From Brachionus koreanus (taxonomy: Eukaryota; Rotifera; Eurotatoria; Ploima; Brachionidae): a stretch of 10,420 nt of DNA. The stretch is from positions 2,231,878-2,242,297 of the forward strand of contig PJRA01000011.1 in the NCBI GenBank assembly GCA_016987375.1, read 5' to 3'. Numbering within the stretch: position 1 is the stretch's first letter; every line of letters starts with the position of its first letter. Of this stretch, positions 1 through 7,095 are shown piece by piece. The position numbers and the translations under genes are program-made. The notes below the pieces were generated by a model. The model searched no databases. It had not been told where the DNA came from and saw only the letters and a list, made by a program, of their open reading frames with translations.

Positions 1-628
1 TTCACATTCAAAATTTGTATTCAATCATGTGACCAGAAAAAAAAATTTCAGAGTGAAAATTTTGTTCACAAAATTTATTTTATAATTTTTATTGAAAAAT
101 TTTGAGACCAATTAATCATAAAGTTAATTTTTCGAATTTTTGAAGTAAAAAGTGTGACCATCTGGTCATGAATTTGACAAGCCAAAATTTTAAAATCTAC
201 ATAATTCAAAAAAGATATATTTATTTGAAAAATCCATTTAAAAGATACGAGGATTTACCTACTTGAAATTTCAAAATCATCACAGAGAAAGTTGCTTCCT
301 AAAATTGAATAAATTCAAAGTGCAATATCGAAAGCTTTACCAAGATGAGAAAAGAAAGCTTTTTTTATCACAATTTTGTTGCATTAAATTTTTTAACTTA
401 TCGAAATCCCTGTGACGTCCAAACTAACCGACGCCACTATCCCTCAAAGAAACCTGCACCCACATTATATATTTATTATATATTTAAGCCAATTCTTGAA
501 ATAATTAATTATTTTAGATTTTTTAGGCTTAAATATATTCATATATAAATTAGGTTAAATTTTTTCATGCTTTTTTTTCAAAAATACTATCAGTCTTTAT
601 TTTTATACTTTTAGTATTAATAAATTTG
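1..628. other. AT-rich intergenic DNA with small palindromes
   Basis: No gene is supported here. The stretch is dominated by A and T runs. It holds a perfect short palindrome TGACCA-tc-TGGTCA at 155-168. A related copy of the same motif lies at about 26-38 (TCATGTGACCAGA, against TCATGACCAGA read on the opposite strand at about 158-170), so the two form a loose inverted pair. A further short stem, GTGAA/TTCAC, lies at 53-69. An open frame of 67 codons at 345-548 has a composition expected by chance in DNA this AT-rich and is not called a gene. Confidence 0.6.
394..486. promoter_or_regulatory. GC-richer island with CRE-like site and TATA-like tract
   Basis: Within very AT-rich flanks, about 394-462 is clearly richer in G and C. 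It contains TGACGTC at 413-419, which matches the core of a CREB/ATF-type site, and it is followed by TATA-like sequence at about 463-486 (attatatatttattatatattt). This arrangement resembles a core promoter pointing right, but no intact gene starts downstream: the next recognisable item is a decayed LINE fragment. It could instead be a scrap of transposon, because the opposite strand at 408-428 reads VSLDVTG, similar to motif A of some LINE reverse transcriptases. Neither reading is secure. Confidence 0.2.
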
Positions 629-823
629 AATCTTTCAGATAAAATGCTTTTCTTAAGCCAATAAACAAAGAAAAAGTCTGTGGTTATGGCTTTAAAAATT
701 TGCTGCTTCAGTAAAAGAGTGAAGGGACTATGATTAATAGATATGCATACAGAAAGACTAAGAAGAGATCTGATAGAGTGTTTCAAAAATACAAGCTTAC
801 AAATTTTGGACAAGGTGAATTGA
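629..823 (+). pseudogene. Decayed LINE reverse-transcriptase C-terminal fragment
   Basis: Reading one + strand frame through its stops gives a match to the conserved tail of LINE (Jockey/CR1/RTE-like) reverse transcriptases. There the family pattern runs roughly D-x2-LLE-x2-QRRATK, then LK-x3-Y-x2-RLK-x-L-x-L, then a basic run and RGDLI-x2-FK. The window shows DKMLFLSQ at 638-661, a stop at 662-664 where the family has Q (TAA against CAA), ALKICCFSKRVKGL at 689-730, a stop at 731-733, and RLRRDLIECFK at 755-787. LDKVN follows before another stop at 821-823. No gap is needed across about 50 codons. The fragment lacks the catalytic RT motifs and is dead. The exact clade cannot be given, and the family pattern is recalled, not searched. 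Confidence 0.6.
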
Positions 824-960
824 AAGATGAATAAAGAATAAAAATTATTCTTTATCAACTATGTAACCGATTAGGCTAGGTATGATACAATATTAATACC
901 ATTCATTCCATATTTTGAAAAATAAGAATTTTGATTAATAAAGTCTATATTTTGGAGTGT

Positions 961-1003
961 TTAACATTCAAAAACCGGAGGGTTTTTTTCGACCCTTTTC
1001 TGG
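961..1003 (+). repeat. piggyBac-like terminus, copy 1
   Basis: The first 19 bases, from TTAA at 961, match the sequence at 10379-10397 at 18 of 19 positions (T against C at the seventh). Both copies then carry GACCCTTTT, here at 991-999. This copy has 11 bases (980-990) between the two shared blocks where the other has one. The extra bases let GGGT (980-983) pair with ACCC (992-995) in a small stem. A shared TTAA-headed end with an indel behind it is what two copies of one transposon family would show. Confidence 0.6.
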
Positions 1004-1131
1004 TACTTCTATTGCTTGTTGTTGCACAAATTTAATCTTTTTTGAAAATTCTTTTTTTCATCAAAACTAAAGTCAAAAAAATAATTTTGCAAAATAATTT
1101 TATTTTCATGCTAAAAAAAAATTTATACGCT

Positions 1132-1149
1132 AAACCCGAAGAGGGGTTT
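1132..1149. repeat. Subterminal hairpin AAACCC-6-GGGTTT
   Basis: A perfect 6-bp inverted repeat, AAACCC at 1132-1137 and GGGTTT at 1144-1149, has a 6-base loop. It is unusually GC-rich for its surroundings. It lies about 170 bp inside the piggyBac-like left terminus, where such elements often carry subterminal repeats that the transposase needs. That role is inferred from position only. Confidence 0.4.
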
Positions 1150-1275
1150 GTGGACTCTTCAAAAATAATGTCTATTTTTTTTAAAATAAATTAATTACAT
1201 GGCTAATTTTGCTTTTAAATCCAAAATGTACTCAATTTCAATTAATTCGTTTAATAAAAAATAAATTTTTGAACC

Positions 1276-1460
1276 ATGTCCCGAAGAAAAGCTACCTTAG
1301 AAGCTCAAAATTTTTAAGAAATGCGGACGATACTCAATCGGAAGTATCTGATGATAATGATAATGATTATGAGAATAATGATAACATTGATAATTATTTT
1401 GAAGAAGAAATGGAGACAATAAATCACCCTATTTCTATTTCTAATAATAATAATAGTTAA
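1276..1460 (+). pseudogene. Broken piggyBac-like transposase N-terminus
   Basis: An ATG at 1276-1278 opens with MSRRKATLEAQNF and meets TAA at 1315-1317. The frame one base back continues without a break from 1314 as LRNADD, then a long acidic and Asn/Asp-rich stretch (TQSEVSDDNDN at its start, YFEEEMETI later), and stops at 1458-1460 after a run of AAT codons. MSRRK followed by Asp/Glu-rich, low-complexity residues is typical of the start of piggyBac-family transposases, and the position about 315 bp inside a TTAA-headed terminus agrees. The catalytic DDD domain that should follow is absent. Only about 61 residues of the usual 550-600 remain, so this is a remnant. The frame break lies in a T run, so a one-base loss or an assembly error would explain it. 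The uninterrupted frame from an ATG at 1209 is probably fortuitous upstream of about 1311. Confidence 0.5.
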
Positions 1461-1852
1461 TATTCTACGGTCAAGTTTAGTTTAACTAAACCTTTTAGAT
1501 AAATTTTAGACTACTTGGTTACTTTTGGCTGATAAGTTTTGAGATTTATGATGGTAATAAATAAGAAATTGTTTAGCATTAGAAGATTTTTTGTCAACTT
1601 CTATCAAAGTGAAACTTTTTGAATCATTTATCTAAAAGGAATAAAGATTTTAGGCAAAGGTCTGGCAAAAACAATGAAACAGTGTTAATTTCGTGGTGAA
1701 CTACCATAGCTTTAATTATTAAATATAATTTTAAGTTAATTTGAAATTCAGCAGATATCACAATAAATTTTGTAAACTTAATTTTAATTCAACATTTTGA
1801 AATTTTAGATATAAATAAATGAAAAGCATAAATTATTAGTTTTAACAAAGTC
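1461..1852. other. Non-coding stretch upstream of the ZNHIT2-like gene
   Basis: Nothing here translates convincingly in any frame. It must hold the promoter and 5' UTR of the downstream gene, but I see no clear TATA box or initiator. The first part (to about 1688) probably belongs to the transposon remnant. TTTTAG at 1804-1809, about 45 bp before the start codon, could serve as a 3' splice site for a 5' UTR intron or a trans-spliced leader. That is only a possibility. Confidence 0.4.
1819..1839 (+). promoter_or_regulatory. Six-codon upstream ORF
   Basis: An ATG at 1819 opens a frame of six codons that stops at TAG 1837-1839, 13 bases before the main ATG at 1853. If it lies in the mature leader it could lower or tune translation of the ZNHIT2-like protein. 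If the message is spliced or starts downstream, it is irrelevant. Confidence 0.25.
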
Positions 1853-3103
1853 ATGTCAAAAATTTGTGCAATATGTGGGTTTAATGCTGCTGGATATCTT
1901 TGTCCAAGATGCAATCTGCCATATTGCTCTGCAGCATGCTACAAAAATCTGGAAAAACATGGTGAATGCTCCGAATCGTTTTATCGAGAACAAGTCATGG
2001 CCGAATTAGAGAATATGAGTTTAAAAGACGACGAGTCAAGGGCCAAAATAATAAATATCTTAAAAAAAGAGGCTAAAAAAATGACGGAGGATGATGATTT
2101 TTCGATCAAAGAGAATCCAAAAGATGAGACTGTATCTTTACCTAAAGAAGATGATCTTGTGAAACAATATCTTTCAGAAATCTTAAATTGGAAACCTTGG
2201 TGGAAATCTGATAAATATCAAACATGTTCAATGATAATCGAAATTGATAGTGAAAAAGAAAATGATTGTTTTTCTTTTAATTCAAGACTGGTGGATAATT
2301 CAAAATCTATTTCTGTTATAAAATCAAATCCTTTTTTGTATAATGAAATTTTAAAAAAAATTTTTATCTATCAAATTTGCCTTTACACATATCAATTAAC
2401 TTTAGACGATTTTAAAGATGATGAAAAATTAGATTTCATCTTTTTGAAAGAAGTTTGCAACAGTTATCTTGAAATCGATCATCTTATAGACAAATTGGTT
2501 CCAAAAGAACATGATATTAAGCAGCAGTTGGAAGCATTGATAACAATTTTGGCCGGCGATCAATCTTACTTCCTAAAACCATACACAAATAAGGAATTTT
2601 TTGTCAATTTAATTGAGGAATTAAATTTTGTGCAACAAAGACCAAAAATTGTGCTAAAAATTATATCTCACTTATATGATTTATATAGTTTAGTTCTCAA
2701 AATAAAAAAAGAAAAAGATCCAAACAATTTAACCAATGTTTTTCATTTGGGGAGAAAAAAAAATGATCAAAAAAATGAAAATATCGTAACTCGAGTCAGT
2801 ATTATTAAATCAGAGAGCAAAACGAATAAAATTGAGTCAACAATCGAGTCCAAATTTTTGCACAAAGACTTCAAAATGTTCTTGAAAAAGCTAGAATTCT
2901 ATTTCAAATGGATAGAAGCAAACAAACAGTCGGTTTTTAATGTCAAAGAACGTGAGAACATCAGGATTTATCTAGATCAAGTGAAAGAAAAGTTCAACAT
3001 CGAAAACAGCGAGTTTATCAAGCAAAAAGAATTTGTTGACAAAAATTTGGGAAAAATTCGACCGAAAAATAAACTAATTGAAGAAATTTCAAATAATTAT
3101 TAA
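1853..3103 (+). CDS. ZNHIT2: ZNHIT2-like HIT zinc-finger protein
   Basis: This intact 416-residue frame has no intron. Residues 5-39 form a HIT-type zinc finger with all eight ligands (C5, C8, C17, C20, C25, C29, H36, C39), probably binding two zinc ions in a treble-clef fold. The finger runs straight into ESFYREQV (41-48), a stretch I associate with ZNHIT2 and not with other HIT proteins. An acidic, helical linker (about 50-105) is followed by WKPWW (113-117), then a helical body including SNPFLYNEIL (148-157) and a Lys/Glu-rich tail. Human ZNHIT2 is about 400 residues, so the length fits. In animals the protein binds the RUVBL1/RUVBL2 AAA+ complex and aids U5 snRNP assembly. That role is by homology here. 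The start is set by an in-frame stop at 1829-1831 and by the finger beginning at residue 5. The other HIT proteins (ZNHIT1, ZNHIT3, ZNHIT6) fit less well. Confidence 0.9.
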   Translation: MSKICAICGFNAAGYLCPRCNLPYCSAACYKNLEKHGECSESFYREQVMAELENMSLKDDESRAKIINILKKEAKKMTEDDDFSIKENPKDETVSLPKEDDLVKQYLSEILNWKPWWKSDKYQTCSMIIEIDSEKENDCFSFNSRLVDNSKSISVIKSNPFLYNEILKKIFIYQICLYTYQLTLDDFKDDEKLDFIFLKEVCNSYLEIDHLIDKLVPKEHDIKQQLEALITILAGDQSYFLKPYTNKEFFVNLIEELNFVQQRPKIVLKIISHLYDLYSLVLKIKKEKDPNNLTNVFHLGRKKNDQKNENIVTRVSIIKSESKTNKIESTIESKFLHKDFKMFLKKLEFYFKWIEANKQSVFNVKERENIRIYLDQVKEKFNIENSEFIKQKEFVDKNLGKIRPKNKLIEEISNNY

Positions 3104-3110
3104 TTCAAAA

Positions 3111-3116
3111 AATAAA
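3111..3116 (+). terminator. Poly(A) signal AATAAA of the ZNHIT2-like gene
   Basis: A canonical AATAAA begins 7 bases after the stop codon and is followed by T- and GT-rich sequence at about 3158-3176 (agttgtattttattgtttt), the usual arrangement for cleavage and polyadenylation. It predicts a very short 3' UTR. Another AATAAA at 3068-3073 lies inside the coding sequence. In DNA this AT-rich the motif is common by chance, so position is the main support. Confidence 0.5.
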
Positions 3117-4726
3117 AATTTTCTATTTTTTTAAATACAAATTAGTTTAAAAAAAATAGTTGTATTTTATTGTTTTAATTAAAAATGGCAGTAAGACATA
3201 AAGAAATATTCAATCAAATTAGCTATCATAGCAGTCATTACTCAATTTTAAAAAAAGCAACTTATTTTTATAAAATAAATTCAATGCTAATTTTCAAATT
3301 TGTGAATAAGATTAAAAAAGCTAGAGTGAAGCTAGAATAAAATTTAAAATTTAAAACTGCTTTTTATTTTTCCTTCCTTTTAATTCTAGAAAAACTTTAA
3401 AACTCTCTTAAAGTAAAATTTTATTTAAATTATTTGCCTAATTTAATTAATCTTTTATAATGGAAATTCTATTTTTTTTTATAATTCTTTATATATTTAA
3501 TAATTTTCATAATTTGATTCATGACAAAGCAAAGTTTTTATTTTAAAAAATTAGCAAAGAAACTAAGTAAAAATTTTATTTAAAATGGATTTGAAAGAAA
3601 GAAAGTTTTTTAAAAAAATACTGTCATTAGATATTAGTTCATAAAGCTTTTTATTTTAATATTTTACTAATGGAAATTCTTCTGCTTGAAAAAACAAAAT
3701 TATTAGTTTTTTGAATCTTCTATTAAAGATCAATTATTTCAAAAATAAATATATTTATTTTATTTTGCTTTTTTTTAATTTTTGAAAAAAAAGTCAATTT
3801 ACATAAAATACAAAGACTTTTATATCTAAATATTGACAAAATTACAGAATTTATTACTTATCAGCATAGTTTTATTACCTTTTTTAAAATTTTTTATAGT
3901 TTTATTTGTGAAAAAAAAAATAAAAAATTGTTTTAAAGACAAATAATGTGTCTCATCAAAGTCTTAAATATTAAAATATTTAAAAAATAATCGATTCAGA
4001 CTAGCCAAAATTTAATTAATAAAAATATTAAAAAGTTCTTTTTTTTTTCAAAAGTAATAGCTAGCTAGAATCTTTAAGTTTGCTATGATTATTCATAATT
4101 TCTACTGAGCAAAATAATTTCTTTCTAATGATTCTTTCTGTTTATTTTTCAGATACTAACAGACATCAATTATATTTAACTTCAAAAACAATTGTTATAA
4201 AATTCTATAATTATTAAGTATATATTTTTAGTTTTTTTTTTTTTATTTCATTATTAAAAACAGATTACGATGTAACTATTAATTATCTAAATTAAATATT
4301 TGTTCAAATAATTAAAGTAGGTTAATAACAGAAAATTAATTAAAATATCAACATACTTATAGATTGACCAGATTTAATCTAGTTTCTTTTAAATTTATTC
4401 ATGTTTTCCCAGCTTCCGAATCACTTGAGCAAAGTAAAATTTTTTTTCATTTTCTGAGCGTGTTTAGGTCAATTTATTTTAGACTAGCTATGGGCAAATA
4501 CTCTATTTAAATCAGGGTTAATTTTAAATTAATCTCTTCTTTTTTTGTCTTAAAATAAGCCTCCAAGCTGTAAAGGTTAACTCTTAAAAAAAATAAATTT
4601 TTTAAATTTATGCCTTGCTGAGAACAATGCTTAAGTTAGAAATTTGAAAAACATATCGATGTGGAGATTGCTAACCAGACAATCTAACCTTTAAGAGATA
4701 AACCAAAACCTATGTAATTTAAATAG

Positions 4727-4753
4727 AAAATCTTAATCCTAGATTAAGATTTT
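4727..4753. repeat. Perfect 12-bp hairpin
   Basis: AAAATCTTAATC (4727-4738) and GATTAAGATTTT (4742-4753) are perfect reverse complements separated by CTA. This is the tightest long-armed hairpin I found in the window. It is AT-rich and may be fortuitous, or it may be a small palindromic repeat. No transcript or binding site can be assigned. Confidence 0.6.
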
Positions 4754-5735
4754 ATAAAAGAGAAATTTTGACTAAAAGTAGAATGCTTTATTTGGGCTAA
4801 GCCACATATATGTATATTCATTAAACTTAGTATTAAATTTCTTGTAAGTTTCGAACCTTTTCACTTTTATGGCACTTACAATGACTTGATGACAAAGATT
4901 ATTTTTAAATAATATTTTAAAATTTTAATTAAAATTCTTTTTTTTTGGAAAAGTTGTTGGGACTTGTCGCGATGGCAAAATAGTTATAATAAAAAATTAC
5001 TTAAATTAAATATTATCTGAGATTATTTTTTTGCTAAATTTAAATTCTGTTTTAATTTTGAACTTAGAAAAGGAAATTTTAGTGGTATAAATTTCAATAA
5101 ATTTTTATTGTTTTATTTTAGAAAGAAAATTTTTTTTATTTGAATAAGTGTAATTAAATCTCAATTAAGTTTGCTTGACATTTTTTATATTTAAATGTTT
5201 TAAATATTGTTTTTCAAAAAAGTAAAAATTCAGGATTTTCTTGTTCTAAAAAACAAGAATTTTTTTATTTAAATGTTTATAAAAACAATTTATTAGATTT
5301 GTAAGAAAATAAATGTAGGTTTATCGGCTCATGAAAATAAATTAAGCGCAAATCAGACATGTGAATATTTAATTTTTTATTTTTGCATGGTACCATAAAA
5401 AAAAAAATCAACATTTTTTAAATGGTCTGTTTGATTTTAGATTAAGTTTTTGAGAAAAAAAAAACAAGTAACTTTATACTTTATTTTCTAAGTTATAAAC
5501 TTGAATTTAATAAAAGAAGTATCAGTTTTTTTTTGTCTTTTATTATTTAAATTAATTGAATTTTTATATTTTTAGGTATGATCATGTGCTTTTTTTTTCT
5601 TGCATGTAATAAAAATATTTATTTAGCAGTTTGTCATACATTTCTAATTAGAAAAAAATATAATCTTTAGTTAATCCAAAATTTTCTTAGTATATATAAA
5701 TGCTACATATATTTTCAATTAAAAAATTTTTTTTC

Positions 5736-5769
5736 AAATTAGCGATTTTCGACCAAAACTCGCTAATTT
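5736..5769. repeat. Perfect 10-bp hairpin with CG-containing arms
   Basis: AAATTAGCGA (5736-5745) and TCGCTAATTT (5760-5769) are perfect reverse complements around a 14-base loop. The arms contain a CG, which is rare in this DNA, so chance is a weaker explanation than for pure A/T hairpins. No function is evident. Confidence 0.6.
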
Positions 5770-6193
5770 CATCAACAACGATTTAAATTCATTTCTAGAC
5801 AAGTAATTTTATTTTTGATAAAAATAATAAAAAAAGCTTTGTTTCAAGAAAAAAATAATTAATTTTTATCTTGAAATTTTTATTCTATTAATCAAACAAG
5901 ACTAGAAAAATTAGTTTGTTGTTCAACTGAATAGAGTCAATATGTAAATAAATAATTTTTTAATGAATTGCGAGTCACGTAATTACTTTCTTGAATGAAA
6001 AATGTTCTATATAATTTTTCATAATATTCTAAACTATCTACAATAAACATAGTCAAAGATAACAGTAATCATTCTTTCTGTTTTTCGTTTATAGACAAAA
6101 ACTTTTTCTATTTAAGAAGCTTTTTTAGAGCACTATTTTGATTTATTTTACAATAAAATGATGCGTTTACTTTAAACCTGTGCACAAAAAAGA

Positions 6194-6255
6194 CTTAAGT
6201 AAGAAGGATCAGCTTTCTTTTTTTGTTTATTACTTAAGATTGTGATATTATCACA
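6194..6255. repeat. Two adjacent palindromic elements
   Basis: CTTAAGTAA (6194-6202) pairs with TTACTTAAG (6230-6238) around a 27-base loop. Immediately after lies TGTGATA-T-TATCACA (6241-6255), a perfect 7-bp palindrome around one base. Dimeric proteins can bind sites of the second kind, but nothing links either to a gene here. Confidence 0.5.
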
Positions 6256-6510
6256 TTAATTTTGGCTTCTTTCTAATCAAAAAAATTAATTAAAATTATT
6301 TTCTTAACAGAATCTTAATCAGTGTTTAAATTTCAAGATCAGATTTATTATATAACTAAAATTTAATTGAAAAAAAAAATAATTAATGTTAATGGTACTT
6401 TTTATTATTAAAATGAATTTAGCAAGATAAAAAGATGTTGTAAAATATTTTTAAATTAAAGGTGTTCCTTGAGTACTTTACTTCTAAACAAGTAAAAATA
6501 AATTTATAGC

Positions 6511-6663
6511 ATGTGCGTTCAGCATAATAATTTATTTATTAATTCTAAGCTAAGGCCGATCGCCGACCACTTGCTCAGTGACCCGTCAAATAAGGGGCAC
6601 TGTGTTTTGTATAAAAAATATAAAAATTACAAAATTGTGTGTAAATGGTACCAAAAAAATTAA
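6511..6663 (+). other. 50-codon ORF with a GC-rich core, unknown
   Basis: From ATG 6511-6513 an open frame runs 50 codons to TAA 6661-6663. I do not recognise the product. Its middle, about 6544-6606, is far richer in G and C and in CG pairs than the flanks and reads SKLRPIADHLLSDPSNKGH, which looks like ordinary protein. The tail (KKYKNYKIVCKWYQKN) is what A-rich DNA gives anyway. TTATAG just before the ATG could be a splice acceptor, so this may be an exon instead of a whole gene. The opposite strand is also open across the core (QCPLFDGSLSKWSAIGLSLE), so coding strand is not settled. A hairpin (6576-6602) sits in the same core, which allows a non-coding explanation. Fifty codons alone are not significant here. 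Confidence 0.25.
6576..6602. repeat. CAGTG...CACTG hairpin in GC-rich core
   Basis: CAGTGACCC (6576-6584) and GGGGCACTG (6594-6602) pair at 8 of 9 positions around a 9-base loop. CAGTG ends are seen in hAT-type transposons, so this could be two facing transposon ends or a palindromic MITE scrap. It could also be a structured RNA element. There are no clear target duplications. Confidence 0.4.
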
Positions 6664-6855
6664 AAAAAAGTGCCATAGTTTATATTTACAATTTTAGATA
6701 TTCAATGATAAAATACAATTAGTCTACGTTAAAAAATCATTCCTAAAAAATGTTTGACTTTTAATTGATAAGAAACTGTCGGATATGAAAACTAAGCTAC
6801 ATCAAATCTACAAATCTGGAATATTAAGCCCGATATGTTATCTTTTCTCCCTGTC

Positions 6856-7095
6856 TTATATATATCTCTGAGCTTTTGGACTTTGACATCGTTTTTTTTT
6901 ATTTGAACGGTATTCAGTAGTGTTCAGTAGCTTAACAAGTTTGCATTTGTCCTGTAGTGACATATTTTCCTCTTCCAATTCTCGGGTGAGTTCCAGTATT
7001 TCGCAAATGAAGTCGTTTGGAATCGGTTGTTTTGCTAGCTCAATCATCATCTTCTTAGTGAGTTCATTTTCAATTAATCGATTGAAAAAGTAGCG
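6856..7095 (-). CDS. Small basic protein or exon with zipper-like helix
   Basis: I do not recognise this product. On the - strand the frame is open from 7095 to the stop at 6856-6858. From the first ATG (7048-7050) it encodes 64 residues. Residues 12-43 look like a dimeric coiled coil: I18, L25, L32 and V39 are spaced by seven, with N29 at the position where leucine zippers often place Asn. A basic tail with NKKKR (50-54), then SP (57-58), could be a nuclear localisation signal. The frame stays open and protein-like for 15 codons before the ATG (NRLIENELTKK just ahead of it), which suggests the exon or relic extends further upstream than the ATG. G+C is higher than in the flanks. No good splice sites are seen. 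It may be a terminal exon, a small gene, or the decayed end of a larger one. Confidence 0.4.
   Translation of the reverse strand, partial: RYFFNRLIENELTKKMMIELAKQPIPNDFICEILELTRELEEENMSLQDKCKLVKLLNTTEYRSNKKKRCQSPKAQRYI

Larger units (their letters stand above)
961..1688 (+). mobile_element. Probable piggyBac-like transposon remnant
   Basis: The left end is TTAA followed by CATTCAAAAACCGGA, and a nearly identical TTAA-headed sequence recurs at 10379. Insertion at TTAA is the hallmark of piggyBac elements. Inside lie a subterminal hairpin (1132-1149) and a transposase-like N-terminal reading frame (1276-1460). The right end is uncertain. The sequence at 1681-1688, read on the opposite strand, is TTAACACT, followed a little further in by CCAGACCTTT, which recalls the left end and its internal GACCCTTTT. 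If this is right, the element is about 728 bp, too short for a full transposase (usually around 550-600 residues), so it would be an internally deleted, non-autonomous copy. The left end is better supported than the right. Confidence 0.4.
3117..6510. other. Gene-free AT-rich stretch of about 3.4 kb
   Basis: No open frame here looks like protein, and no RNA gene is recognisable. The sequence is mostly A and T runs with scattered short hairpins, the best of which are listed separately. A polypyrimidine tract ending in CAG at about 4131-4152 looks like an intron 3' end, but the frames behind it close within a few codons. ATGGTACCAT at 5387-5396 is a perfect 10-bp palindrome, and a similar ATGGTACCA lies at about 6645. 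A long intron or intergenic DNA would both look like this. Confidence 0.6.

Noticed and set aside
1..16. Third copy of the piggyBac-like terminus (TTCACATTCAAAA resembles TTAACATTCAAAA)
   Set aside because: No TTAA, no CCGGA, and no GACCCTTTT behind it. The match is confined to A/T-biased bases.
345..548. 67-codon + strand open frame
   Set aside because: Rich in F, Y, I, K and N as expected from AT-rich DNA, with no recognisable domain. Several frames of this length are expected by chance.
565..858. 97-codon - strand open frame
   Set aside because: It lies antisense to the LINE RT relic, whose + strand translation matches a known family pattern. The - strand product looks like chance.
1209..1310. 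Use of ATG 1209 as the start of the acidic ORF
   Set aside because: The MSRRK start at 1276 in the neighbouring frame fits a piggyBac transposase much better. The part before about 1311 in the 1209 frame is low-quality AT-rich translation.
4131..4165. Intron 3' end (polypyrimidine tract then CAG)
   Set aside because: The downstream frames close within a few codons, and T-rich tracts ending in AG are common here.
4843..4862. tRNA B-box (TTTCGAACC)
   Set aside because: No A-box, no acceptor stem and no cloverleaf could be built around it. The other candidate on the - strand near 9205 fails in the same way.
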